Source: Apricaphanius iberus (Eukaryota; Chordata; Actinopteri; Cyprinodontiformes; Aphaniidae). Taken from it: a DNA stretch of 64,000 nucleotides. Location of the stretch: positions 496,001 through 560,000 of the forward strand of contig JAPXFQ010001678.1 in assembly GCA_028564705.1 (NCBI GenBank), read 5' to 3'. A program made the position numbers and the translations under genes. The number at the start of each line of letters is the position of its first letter. The stretch's first letter is position 1. The notes below the pieces were generated by a model. The model was not told where the DNA came from and did no database searches. It worked only from the letters and a program-made list of their open reading frames with translations. This document shows, piece by piece, positions 44,478 through 57,200 of this stretch.

Positions 44478-46460
44478 ACAGATTGGCCTCTCTGGTGCTG
44501 TTCATAAATGGTTCACATATCTCACAGACAGGACTTTTTTGGTAAGTTTAGATACCTGCTCGTCTAAGGTTCACAAGATCAGATGTGGTGTGCCTCAAGG
44601 TTCAATCTTAGGCCCAGTACTTTTTAACCTGTATATGCTCCGTCTTGGCAGTGCCATCAGAATAATTTCCCTATTTATGCTGATGATACACAGTTCTACA
44701 TCTCCATGTCCCTGATGACACACGACAATTGGATGCACTTTTTAACTGCATTTTAGACATAAAGTCCTGGATGGCAGAAAACTTTCTTCAGCTCAACCAG
44801 GACAAAACTTAAGTTTTAGTCATTGGTCCTAGGCTCAGAGAGAGAAACTTTTACCAAAACTATAATCACTGTGCTGCACGGTGGAGCAGTGGTTAGCACT
44901 GTTGCCTTGCAGCAAGAAGGTTGTGGGTTCATATCCCAGCCCAGGGCCTTTCTGCATGGAGTTTGCCTGTTCTCCCTGTGCATGCGTGGGTTCCCTCTGG
45001 GTACTCCGGCTTCCTCCCACAGTCCAAAAACAGGAATGTCAGGTTAATTGATGTCACCAAATTGTCCTTAGGTGTGAGTGTGTGCATGGTTGTTTGTCCT
45101 GGGTGTACTCCGCCTCTCGCCCGTTGACAGCTGGAGATAGGCACCAGCCCCCCCGTGACCCATTAAGGATTAAGCAGTAAAGAAAATGGATGGATGGATA
45201 ATCACTGTGTTTTAATCCTTCTTTACAACTGAAGAACCTGGGTGTGATTTTTGACTCTGGGCTGACTTATAACAGCATTACTAAAATAGGTTTTTATCAC
45301 CTAAAGAACACTACCAGAGTCTGTCCCATTCTCTCTCGGGCCAAAACAGAGACACTAATGCATGTTTTTCTAACCAGTAGAATCGATTACTGTGATGCCC
45401 TGCTTTCTGGTCTTCCAAAAAAAAGGAGTACCTCAGGTTTACAGCTTCTACAAAATTCAGCAGCATGTGTCCTGATGACTGGTCTTAAAATCACTACATT
45501 GGCTACCCGTATGTCTTAGGTACTATAGGTAGATTTTAAGGTACTTTTAATGGTTTTCAAATGTCTTAATGGTATTGGGACTTCTTATTTTTCTGAAATG
45601 ATTTTACCGTATGAACCTTGTGGTCTCTGCGCTCCTCTGGTAGCAGTTTACTCATCATCCCTAAAATCAGGACACACGCCCATGCTGGGGCGTGATTCCA
45701 GTATTATGGCCATCTCCTCTGGAACAGGCTGCCAGAGGACCTCAGGGAAATGTTCATGTTTTTAGGAGCAGGCTAAAAGACTCAGCTTTATACCCTAGCT
45801 TTTAAATGATTACTATTTATTGCCTATTTATTTGCCTTTGTTGTAATTGATTTTATTGATCAGTGCTTTCCTACATAGTCTTGTACTTATCTTGTTAATT
45901 TCATTTTATTTAATTTATTCATTTGTATATTAATTTATCTATCTATCATGTTTACTTATTTATTTACTTATGTATTTGAATATGTTTTCTTGTTATTTTA
46001 TACAAATAAATACACATCATTCCAGTGTTTCCTCAGAGTGAGCCCTCTGCCTCGGGAGTGGCGGTCTGCTGTTGCTGTCTGGGTGCTCTCCAGGTAGAGT
46101 TTGGGTGGAGTTGGGGGTCTCAGCCTCGCCTCCTATGGGCGCCTGGGGTCAGGGCCTCGGCTGCTGATGTTATTCTGCTGCTTACGTTGCAGATGGCACC
46201 CTTGATGGCCTTTCCTCTTCTAACCTGGCTCATCTGTGTCCATTTTAATGTTGCTCCTGAGTGTGTCCGCACATGGAGATAGGATTGTGGGGTATAAATG
46301 TAAAGCTGTTTAAAGACAAACTGTGTGTGTATGTGTGTGTATAAGGGGTGGGTTGGGTAGGGGGCGATATATGTGTGGTAATTTCTATTCTGTAATGCAC
46401 TTAGAACTGCATTTCTACTTGTATGAATAGCGCTTTAGAAATAAAGTTTGATTGATTATG
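44478..46460 (+). mobile_element. L2/CR1-type LINE with SINE insertion
   Basis: The + strand starts near the RT palm ([20 protein letters not shown] at about 44578), passes a damaged YADDTQFY box and is split by a SINE at 44874-45197. It resumes with MIFDSGLTYNSITKIGFYHLK, SRIDYCDALLSGLPKK and the C-terminus to about 45780. A long 3' UTR ends in GCGCTTTAGAAATAAAGTTTGATTGATTA, a typical LINE tail. Multiple frameshifts are present. Confidence 0.8.
44874..45197 (+). mobile_element. tRNA-like SINE with GGAT tail, inserted in LINE
   Basis: ATAATCACTGTG occurs at 44862-44873 and 45198-45209, a perfect 12-bp target duplication. The 5' end (GCACGGTGGAGCAGTGGTTAGCAC...GGTTCATATCCC) folds like a tRNA with A- and B-box-like promoter words, and the 3' end is ATGGATGGATGG. 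At 324 bp it is the same family as 7835-8201. Confidence 0.92.
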
Positions 46461-48235
46461 CAAGTTTTGTATTAAAAATCTGCCCAAATTGCAGGCTGTT
46501 GTGTTTTTTATTTGCATTACTATTTTGATCAACTTCATCGTTGTTTCTACAAATGGCACATAGTACTCTTACAGACTTTTAGCAGCTGAAATATATTGTA
46601 CAATGCTGCAAATTTAAAGCTAGAAATTTAGCTTCCATCATTCTGGATATAAAATGGTTATGATTATGTTAACTTTGAAATCAACAGGGCTGAATGTGAT
46701 AATATTCTCTAGATTAGCCAGTGGCCTTAGAGATCTATTACTTTATAGATTCTAGTGGACATTGTTTTTGTAAATTTTTTAGAGTTTTTTTGTATCTCAT
46801 CCCACTGCTGCTTGTGCTTGATCCACAAGACTCCTCTAGTGACAGAGGTATGCCCTTTGGTGGCAACATGTAACTTTTTTCTTTGATGACTGACTAATTT
46901 TGAGTCATTATTGAAAAAAATCTCTGCCAAAATCAGCTGTCTAAAAAACTAAGCATCCCTTCTCCTCTCCTGATGAAAAACTAAATCTTTAATACATATT
47001 CACTGAGATACATCTTTCTTAATATAAAACAGCTTTAAAAAGAATCTTAAATGGTTTTCATCTTTATTAGGTTCTTGCATTATATAACACTGGCCTGGAA
47101 AGAAAAGGAAACTAAAAAAGAAACAACAGAAGAACAGCACCCAGAATAACAGCATCTTTATTTTGTAATGGGAATACAAATTTTTAACAATCATCCATAG
47201 AACATTCATTCAACATGGTTAGTCCAGCAACAATGATCTTTTAAAAAACTTTTTGGAAACATAAAACAAGTGTGACAGCGCAGTTAAAGGCAACGTAAAA
47301 CCAGATATTTGAAGGGAATAAACTATATGCAGGACCCCATCCACCTCTTAAGGGAACAGTGCTGTTTGCAGACAGAAATGTAAAGCAGTAATATGCTGGC
47401 TTATTTAGGAAAATTGAATTATTTTTCCCTCATTACCAACCAAAAAAATAAATGAGCTTCAAAATAATCAGACAGAGAATAAGCAAACCAAAAGGGAAGC
47501 TAAACTGGAATAGATGGAGTAAGAGATACAGCAAAGTTCTGTCATCTTTCCTCACATGATACATCTAGAAAAATGTAGCCTTTAAAAGATAAGAAATTTA
47601 GCTTTAAAACTAAGTTTCCACGATGAAAACCTTATGTGATATTTAAAAAAAATTACACTTTCCAGACATTGTTCTCCTAAGGATTACAATAGACAGAGGT
47701 TATATGTGTTGGATATGCTGTTTTATAATCGGATTAATCTGATCTGGCTTTTTGGACTTTCTTTTGGACATTTCAGATAGGTTCAGTCATGAGTCTTATC
47801 CTGACATTCTTTGATAACAGAAGTTGCTACTACAATCTTTTGGGAAAGCATTCATACCTCTTCATGGTTTATCACTTTGCATTCACAGACTTCATGGTGT
47901 TTGACGTGACAGACCACCAAAAGTAATTGTGAAGTGGATTTTCTCCCCCTGTTCTTGCTAATCTGTAGTGTGCCAGGCTTTTGTATTCAGCACTATTGAG
48001 TCAGTACATTGTAGACCACCTTTCACTGTACTAATGTCTGACATTCCTTTTAGGCATGTCTTAATCAGTTTGTAAATGTTTTGGATCACTATTCTGTCCA
48101 TTCTTTCTTGAAAAATAGCTCAGTTAGACTGGATGGAGCATTTGTGAACAAGAGTTTCAGGTACATTTAGATCTGAACATTGACTGGACATGTGGATATG
48201 CTTTGAAATAAAGAACAGCACAGAGACAGAGAGAC

Positions 48236-48266
<31 letters not shown>

Positions 48267-48388
48267 TGCAGTGAGTGTAAAACAAGTCCTAACATTCGTC
48301 AAGTCTAAAATGAGCTCAGTAAAATCTTACGTAAAACTGTTTGCACTTTGCAAATAAATATATTAAAGGTCTCCCTTTAATAAATTTA
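46461..48388. other. No gene seen; contains GA-rich microsatellite
   Basis: This is AT-rich sequence. A GACAGA/GAGA run lies at about 48220-48266. No exon with plausible splice sites or homology was found on either strand. Confidence 0.45.
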
Positions 48389-49995
48389 GTGTCAGGTCCA
48401 TAAATATTGGGACATCGACACAATCCTAACATTTCTGGCTCTATACACCACCACAATGGATATCAAATGAAACGAACAAGATGTGCTTTAACTGCAGACT
48501 GTCAGCTTTTTTTTTAGGGTATTTACATCCAAATCAGGTGAACGGTGTAGGAATTACATTAGTTTGCATATGTGCCTCCCACTTGTTAAGGGACCAAAAG
48601 TAATGGGACAGAATAAGAACCATAAATCAAACTTATACATTTCAATACTTGGTTGCAAATCCTTTGCAGTCAATTACAGCCTGACTTCTGGAACACATAG
48701 ACATCACCAGACGTTGGGTTTCATCCCTGGTGATGCTCTGCCAGGCATCTACTGCAACAGTCTTCAGTTCCTGCTTGTTCCTGGGGTATTTTCCCTTCAG
48801 TTTTTTCTTCAGCAAGTGAAATGCATACTCAATCGGATTCAGGTCAGGTGGTTGAATTGGCCATTAAAAAATAGTCCACTTCTTTCCCTTCAAAAACTCT
48901 TCGGTTGCTTTTGCAGTATGCTTTGGGTCATTGTCCATCTGCACTGGGAAGCGCCGTCCAATGAGTTCTCAGGCATTTGGCTGAATATGAGCAGATACTA
49001 TTGCACGAACACTTCAGAATTCATCTTGCTGCTTTTGTCAGCAGTCACATCATCAATAAATACAAGAGAACCAGTTCCACTGGCAGCCATACATGCCCAC
49101 GCCATGACACTTCCAGCACCATGCTTCACTGATGAGGTGGTATGCTTAGGATCATGAGCAGTTCCTTTCCTTCTCCATACTCTTCTCTTCCCATCACTCT
49201 GGTACACATTGATCTTGGTCTCATCTGTCCATAGGATGTTGTTCCAGAACTGTGAAGGCTTTTTTAGATGTTGTTGGGCAAACTCTAATCTGGCCTTCCT
49301 GTTTTGGGGGGTCACCAATGGTTTACATCTTGTGGTGAACCCTCTGTATTCACACTGGTGGAGTCTTCACTTGATTGTTGACTTTGACACAGATATACCT
49401 ACCTCCTGGAGAGTGTTCTTGATCTGGCCAACTGTTGTGAAGGGTGTTTTCTTCACCAGGGAAAGGATTCTTCGGTCATCCACCACAGTTGTTTTCCGTG
49501 GTCTTCCGGGTATTTTGGTGTTACTGAGTTCCTTCTATTTGAGAATGTTCCAAACTTTTGTTTTGGCCACGCCTAATGTTTTTGCTATCTCTCTGATAGG
49601 TTTCTTTTGTTTTTTCAGCCTAATTATGGCTTGCTTCACTGATAGTGACAGCTCTTTGGCTCTCATCTTGAAAGTTGACAGCAACAGATTCCAATTGCAA
49701 ATAGCACCCTTGAAATGAACTCTGGACCTTTTATCTGCTCATTGTAATTGGGATAATGAGGGAATAACATACACCTGGCCATGTCCCATTACTTTTGGTC
49801 CTTTAACAAGTGGGAGGCACATATGCAAACTGTTGTAATTCCTACACCGTTCACCTGATTTGGATGTAAATACCCTCAAATAAAAGCTGACAGTCTGCAG
49901 TATCTTGTTCGTTTCATTTGATATCCATTGTGGTGGTGTATAGAGCCAAAAATGTTAGCATTGTGTCGATGTCCCAATATTTATGGACCTGACTG
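48389..49995 (-). mobile_element. Tc1-like transposon, copy 2, full length
   Basis: At 1607 bp it is close to the normal Tc1 length. It lies between TA dinucleotides (48387-48388 and 49996-49997), with inverted ends reading GTCAGGTCCATAAATATTGGGAC. The first two bases of the left end differ from the right (GT for CA). It carries a broken transposase and gives the empty-site reference for the solo LTR in copy 1. Confidence 0.93.
48690..49668 (-). pseudogene. Tc1 transposase, broken (copy 2)
   Basis: The start near 49668 reads MRAKELSLSVKQAIIRLKKQ, followed by GRPRKTTVVDDRRIL, the DNA-binding half with its AT-hook-like GRPRK. Frame 49318-48998 gives FWNNILWTDETKINVYQSDG (first catalytic Asp), KHTTSSVKHGAGSVMAWACM and FIDDVTADKSSKMNSEVF. 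In-frame stops (near 49535 and 49370) and a frameshift at about 49000 kill the gene. Two independent sets of lesions in copies 1 and 2 show separate decay after insertion. Confidence 0.88.
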
Positions 49996-49997
49996 TA

Positions 49998-50631
49998 TCT
50001 GACTACAAGTTCAGAGTCTTGACAAGCAAAAAGCTGTTAGTAGTTTACACAAAAAAAGTGTATGTAGTAAACATTGGGTTTTCATCTTCATATAAAACCT
50101 TTAGACAAATGTTTGAATACTGGTTTATATTTATTTAAATGTTTTGTGGCCACACTGGCCTTTATTAACAGTGGAAAGTGCAGAAGTGGGGATACACATT
50201 GTGCAAATGTTCACGGCTGGGAGTCAAACACGAGAACTGTCTGTTTTAACCTCTACAGCACGTGACACCCCTGGTTTATATTTATATGTTAATCCACGAT
50301 TATTACAATTTTTGTAAATTTGAATCTGTGTTCTGATTAGGCTGGTTTTCAATTAGAAGTAGTTTTTGAATAATAACCTTCAAGCAGGTATAAAATACAT
50401 TTTAATTAGGCCCACATTTCTGTATTAAAAGTGGTTTTTCTTAAGCAAATGAAATCTTTTTTGCTATCTATGAGAGTAAAATAGAAGCATTAGGGGTGTG
50501 CACACTTACGTAAACAGATTATGGTAACTTTCTTAAATTATAATTTTTCCCTAATCAGATTTGTTTTCCAGGGCAATAATGTAGCATAGGGGCGCAGGGG
50601 GGCATTTTAAAAATCATATTAGAATGCATGG
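49998..50631. other. No gene seen
   Basis: This is AT-rich intergenic sequence between the second Tc1 copy and a LINE fragment. Confidence 0.45.
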
Positions 50632-50885
50632 TATTTCCTAGGATTTCTAAAAGTAGAATGGGAGAATAGTTACCAGGCTCCTCTCCTGTGGAACCAGCTC
50701 CCAGTTTTAGTCCGTGAGGCAGATACTCTGTCTATTTTCAAGACTAGGCTTAAAACCTTCCTTTTTGATAACGCTTAGTTAGAGTGGCTTAGGTTATCAT
50801 GAGCCATTCTTGTAGTCATGCTGCTATAGGTTTAGACTGTTGGAAGACAGACTGACAACTTTTCCTCTCTCTTCTACCACTCTCC

Positions 50886-50927
<42 letters not shown>

Positions 50928-51437
50928 TTATTTTTTGCTGTTATTGCAATTCTTAACCCAGTTTTCTGTCAGTATTTTTTCCCCATAGAAGGTCCACACA
51001 GTCTGGTACCCTGCTCAACTATAAAGTCCCTTGTTAGATGGGGAACATTGGTCCAGAGGTCTCAAAGTGAGCGAGCATCCTCCATGCTGTCTCTTCTCTG
51101 TCTTCTCAGACCCCCAGCCGGTTGTGGCAGATGAACGCTTGTACTGAACCAGGTTCTGCCGGAGGTTTCTTCCTGTTAAAGGGGAATTTTTCCTCTCCAC
51201 TGACGCTACATGCTTGCTCAGTATAAGAATAGGTGAGGAATAGCTGTGGTTGGAGTCTGCAAGATCCGGGCACAACCTCACGTTTGTGACTCGTCGCAAT
51301 CTGCTGAGATTCCTTACATAGAAAACTTTTGACTCACTGGAATGTTTGTATAATTGTATTGAAATGACTATTTTTGTAAATTGCCTTGAGATGACATTTG
51401 TTGTGAATTGGCACTATATAAATAAAAGTGAATTGAA
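50632..51437 (+). mobile_element. L2/CR1-type LINE, 3' end only
   Basis: It starts in the last 40 residues of RT (TTTCCTAGGATTTCTAAAAG; WNQLP-like stretch near 50690) and carries the 3' UTR with CCGGAGGTTTCTTCCTGTTAAA, as in the copy at 39.5-41.1 kb. It ends in AAATAAAAGTGAATTGAA. A TA microsatellite (about 50886-50928) interrupts it. Confidence 0.82.
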
Positions 51438-54213
51438 CCACGATTGATGATGTTTCTTCCTTTATAATCAACACAATTGTGAGCACACTGACTATGAAAA
51501 CTGTCCAGAGTATTAATTAATTGAAACCAAGGCCACATAATTTCTAGAAAATATGCCAACACTACAACTTTCGAGAATTATCCAAATTCTCTGGTCAATG
51601 TCTAAATTCTCATTTTGGACATTTGCTAGACCACTTTAGCACATGAAAATGCATGCATGAATACAGAGCAGGAGTAAAGAGGGGGAAGAGAGGGGGGAGT
51701 TCAGACAATCTTTTCCACCAATCACATGGACAAGGAACATTGTTTTCTTCTATTTTTCTTTATGTGGCTAATGTAGAGAATGGGGTTAGAGAAATGCAGT
51801 ATGCTTATACAACTCAGAGTGAAGATTTTATTTGAAAAGGAACCAGTTTTTCATTATTTCCAATGAAGGAGCAATTGAATGACTTTAAAGGTCATTCATA
51901 GTAGTAATCAGTAAATTACTTAGCTACAACTGATCCTACACCCAGACTGAGAATATTGATTTAAATAGGTACTTGATTAAAATTTGGAAATTTGATGGGA
52001 ACTAAATACGGATAAGGTGCTATCTCCATAAAACACATTCCGTACTTTATGTCCTATTATAGTGCACTGATGCATATTATAAATGATGCTTTCCATTTTT
52101 GCTGCACTAAAACAACCTTATACAAACTGATGGGTTGGCTGAAAAGTAAAAGGTACCAAGATTCAGACTTCCGTACAAGTTCTTTCCCTCCATCCCTCTC
52201 CCATAGTCACGAGAGGTTTTTTAGAAGGCTCTTTTGACTTATCTCCATCAATGCTTCACTGCAGAGGACCCTCTTGTGGGCCACATGAGCTTCAGCCTTG
52301 ACATTCCACTCCTTTGCATCATTGTCTCAGCTGCTTTCTGTCCCATTTTCATACAAGGCTTCAGTCACACTCTATACTCTATACAAAACCCATGGAAGCA
52401 GGAACATTAACTCACTTCTCCTAAAAGAATCCTTTGTTGATGTACTTTTAGCCTTGTGTGGTCATACTGTGATCACATAAGGTATGTGTTAGGAAAAACA
52501 TTTGAAAACAGACAACAGAAACAGTAAAAGCTGAAGTCTTCCATCTGTTCAACATCCTATTATCTATCTGTTAAAAAATAATTAATGGCTTCTGAATTTT
52601 AAAATAGATTTGTGTCAACTGTTACTCCATTTTTGGGGAAAGCTTTGGTGCTACTACAGGCCTGGGCCAGATACTGAAGGAATCAAGATCCAAGACTGAA
52701 GACTAGTGTTATCGAGAGGTCAATTACAGGAAACAGACTGTTTTCAGTTTCAACTGCCCTGAGTGGCAAATGCAAAGTTGAAAACAAAAATGTCAGTGCA
52801 ACTATGTCTCGTACCACTCTTTGGTGTTAAACTTATAATAAATGAAGAAGCCCAAAGTTAGCTATTCTTTGTATTAGTCAGAGTTTGAAGAGTGAAGTCA
52901 AAAGAGATCCAGGAAGCTGTCATTCAGGCTGCTAGATATCAAGGCTTCAGCTAATCACATGAAGGCTTAACAGCAACGTTACTTTGTTTCATCCCTTTGA
53001 TTTTTCTAAAATAGTTTAAAATATGCTTCTTTGCATTGGAGCAGATGTGTCAACTCAAGGCCCTCTAAACTCTAGAGGACCCAACAAATAAAACCTTTAA
53101 GTTCTAGTTATGTGTACCTTGATACAAAATCAATGTTTATTTGAACAGCCCTAAATCACATCATTATGCAAAGATGTTCAGTTTTATATAATTTCAAGAT
53201 ATAATTTTCAAGAATTTCAAGAACGTCAAATATGGATGCAGATTTTTTTACTCATATTCTAACGGTTTGTTATAGTTTCATCAATACAACCGGCCCTTTA
53301 ATGATATTCATGACCTTGATGTGGCCCAAAATGAAAATTAGTTAGACAGCCCTGTTTGGGAAGATGAAACTGGATTACAAAATTACTCACTTGGAGACAT
53401 TTGGTGTGGCGTCGCCTCTGTTCCTGATAAATAATCTTCGGACCTGCATGCTATGAGGGTGACATTTTTTTAAAATCTTTAATTATAGCTCACAGCGAGA
53501 AATCAAAATGTACCTAAATCTGAATCTGCAGGTCAAAGATTTACTAAAGTCAGATCATAAATGTGGGTCATAATATTATGATCCATGCTTCTTTAGTGGA
53601 GCATTGCCTGTTTGAACACAGATTTAATCAGATCCATGTGCATTTTTTGCAACATGGCCTTCTATTATGTAATACGTAGATGATGTAGTAGTGATGATGA
53701 AGTAAAAGTCTTCAGGTCTGTATTTTCTTCTTTTTGTTGTACAGAATGAGCCATCTCTCAAGCTAGTAGCAAGTTACCTGCTGTCTCCATTAGCAACTGA
53801 CAGTCAAGATAGTCAAAGAGGCCACAACTTTACATTCCCTCATTGATCAATATGATGTGCAGCCTGGAGGAGAAGACGACAAGCATAATTCAGTGCTTAG
53901 GCTGTAGACTTCTACTACCACATGCCTAATACAATGACAGCAAAAAGCAAATCACACACACACCCGCACAGAGAATTGGAAAATTATTGAAGAGCTAACA
54001 CAAAAATATGTGCTGAAACATGTGTCACAAAAGGAGTTCTTGTGATTTTCTAATAGGCTGGCCTTGGCTAGCACAAAGAGACTAAATAAGCTCTAGTGCA
54101 GTGGATTCTGGGTATTTTAGGCAATATCTACAGCTGACGGAATGATGTCGGCACTTGTTTGCAGCTCCTTTTATACCTGCAGCCAAGTCCTGCCCAACTT
54201 GGTTTTCAGTGAA
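51438..54213. other. No gene seen; includes BAG5 3' UTR and flank
   Basis: The part just left of 54213 must hold the 3' UTR of BAG5 (- strand), but I could not fix the poly(A) site. The rest is AT-rich with no recognised repeat edges or exons. Confidence 0.4.
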
Positions 54214-57200
54214 TCAATACTCCCATTCATCTGTCTTCATGTCTAGGTAGTTGAGAATGTTTTGGGCAAACTTCACTGCTTGCTTTCTTGCCACCTTGGT
54301 TGACTCATCACCCTGCGGATCCACAGCGTCCAGCGCCAGCAGCTGTTTGGTCAGCAGTTCCTCCAGGATCATGTAGCTCTTGTCAGCCCGCTTGCCATCA
54401 AAGCCCAGTACTTGGGCCTGTAGGTCAGATAGGCTCCCCAGGACCAGCCACACTGCCCGATGGGACGGGTGCTCGGCTTGGCCAGGCTGACGACAGGCTA
54501 AGGCCTCACGTAGGTCCAGGAAGGTGATCACTGCCTGGACCTCTACCACAGCACGGCGGCGAGCCTCTCTGATACATGGGTTTTTGGCTGTGTCAACCTG
54601 GTCCAGGTGCGTGAGAAGGCTCTGTAGTTCGGCTTTGGGTCTGAAGCTGAGGTCACCCATCACACAGTGTCGCAGAACACCTTCTCGCAAGTGGGAGACG
54701 TGAGCCCGCACAGCCTCGATCTCACGGATAGAGTTGTTCTGTGCCAAATCGTACCTACAGAAACAAACACAGGTCCCATTTATGGAGCAGTCCCTTGTAT
54801 CATCAAGAAACGGTAGTGTTTTAATGTGATGTGGAAGGAAAATAGAACATGGTTACTTTTTGCCCCCTGGCTGCTTCTCTCACATCAATGCACTCCTAGC
54901 CTAGTCTGTCAGTTTAGGTGGATGTCAGATTTCGATCTTCAAATGATGGATGGAGCAGAGCTCTCTGAAGCGTTCAAAGCTTAAGATATTGTTTTCTAAA
55001 CTGACCTTGCTTGAAACTTCTCCAAAACTTTATTTTTACTAATGTTCTGTAGAACATTGTTTTTCAAACATTTTTGAAACAAAGTACTTTTTTTCTTTGA
55101 CAAAAGTAACAAGGCACACCACCAACTAAGCTTAAGATTTCTTTGGGACTTTTGGCTAGCTTTTAACACACACCAAGTACAACAGAGTTGGTGTTGGTGC
55201 ATCCCTAGTGAAAGTAAAACCAAATGAAATATAGATTTTCGCTGTATCGCCTGGATACTTTGCTTAAAGTTGCATTCCGGATGATTTATTTATTTATTAA
55301 AGTTTTTTATGTCCTTTAAATGATATGGGGCTCAGAACTATGATAAAAGGCTCTTTCTCCACATTTGTTATTTTTTTGAATTCCCTCCTTCCTCCCATAG
55401 CCCCCCCATTCAATTCACACTGACCAGCGAATTTTTTTTCCCAATAGAATTCAAGTTTCTGCCGTGTCGGCTTTCAATCAATGTGTATGCACATCGCACA
55501 AACCTGTGGAGATAAGGCCACACAGACAAGCCGCTCTGTGTCTTCCTGTTTACATTCAGAGAGCGGTCTTGGAGAAGTCACAATTAACTTCTGCTAAATA
55601 GTTAGCCATTCCCCAACTACCCAGGGCGACATCAGAAAGAAAAACAATGGGAAGTATGGCGACAAACTGAAAAATGCCTTGGAGACTGGAGTAGGATGTT
55701 ACGTCGATATTTGTCCCCGGTTGTTCCCGGTCAATTTAAATCAGAGATGTGTTTGAACAAAGGAGGTAGGCTACCATCGAATCTTAAAAGGCTTCAAACC
55801 AACACAGCTTTGGCCACATTTCTGTAGAAGAGGTAAGACAGTCATATATTCAGTAAAGGAAATCAATATAATATTTTATTGATAAAGTACACAATGACAT
55901 GCTGTGAAATCCCAGGTGGTGCGCATACCCAATTGTATCGGGGGGTAGAGGGAGCTGAAAGTTCGTAGGAGGGGGGGAGAAGGGATTTTTTGGGAGGGGC
56001 CTTCATACGTTGGATAAAAAAAAAAAACGTTCTCCCAGAAATAATCCGGACTGCGGCTTTAAATTAACCGTCTTTCCTCTCTTTCGACCTCCATTCATAC
56101 TAGGGCTTTCATCTGGGTTCGAATCTGTCCAGGGCCCAGTTCAGAGTTTTCATGTTTCCTTTTATCAAACTACTCCATCACTGTCACTGTAGTCTCGTTA
56201 GCCACAATGCCACTGCCACCTATGGGGAGGCTAAACCTTGGTTTATGCTTGAGGCATCCGCGTGGTCTGCACAGCTCCACGTGGCCAAATTACGTCATTT
56301 CAGCAACCACGCCTATCGACGTGGCCACCCAAATTTCCTCACCGTGCACCTAGGAAATTTTGTAACAAAGCGGACAGTCCCGCGCGGAAAAACATGGCGG
56401 ACTGGCAAGAGCTCCTATTGCCTGAGGTTCGTAAATACAGACATCTTTATGATTCGGCTGATAGAGATCCGATAGAGATCACTGTGATCAATGAGTGAAC
56501 AGTCTTCTTTTGTTTTCTTTTTTCCTAAGTAAACAGCATAAAAGTTCTGCTTTGTTTAAGCTCACGGGTGTCGCCATCTTGTAAACGACAGTGATTACTA
56601 GTTCTACTATGGTGTAGTGTTGTATGCATGCTGTAGAGCCCTACGCCGCCTCCTACAGTCTTCAAGAATATTAGTTCTCAGCAGGGACAAGCCGTAAAAA
56701 CTATAAACTCTACTAGAAAGCGTCTCGGCTGGTTCCGCACGTCTCATTCCCGAGCGGAATGTACATGCGTCAAGCATAAATCAAGCTTAAGTCTCCTCCC
56801 CTTCCGGTTGGCCCATGGTTCCCCTGGCCGAAAAAAGAATGAATGGAAGTCAATGAATAATAAAAGTTAATTTCTGGTCCGCTTTGTCTTACGTCCTGTA
56901 TCACAAATATGTTGTTCCTCAGTTTAAATGATAAATAATGATGTGCATTTCGACTGTGTTTTTCAAGTGATTTGGGATTGATTTGATTGTAAAAATCTCC
57001 CAAAAAAACCGGCTACAAATCCGAAGTCAGAAGTTGCATATATGACGTTACGCAGCTAACTGATGCTGTGTTCACACCGTACAGTTTGTCTGCATCAGGC
57101 AACGGACTCAAGGGATGAAATTTGACGTATGTACTTTTTGGCTTCCAAAGCTTGCTTTTGAGCAAAAAGGAGAGCGTGGGCGGGGCTTCCCCTGTTGCCG

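Noticed and set aside
48220..48266. Ser/Leu repeat peptide on the - strand
   Set aside because: It is the translation of a GA microsatellite.
54288..54527. + strand ORF opposite BAG5 exon 2, and similar frames at 59753-60159
   Set aside because: These are shadows of the conserved BAG5 coding strand, with composition set by its codons.
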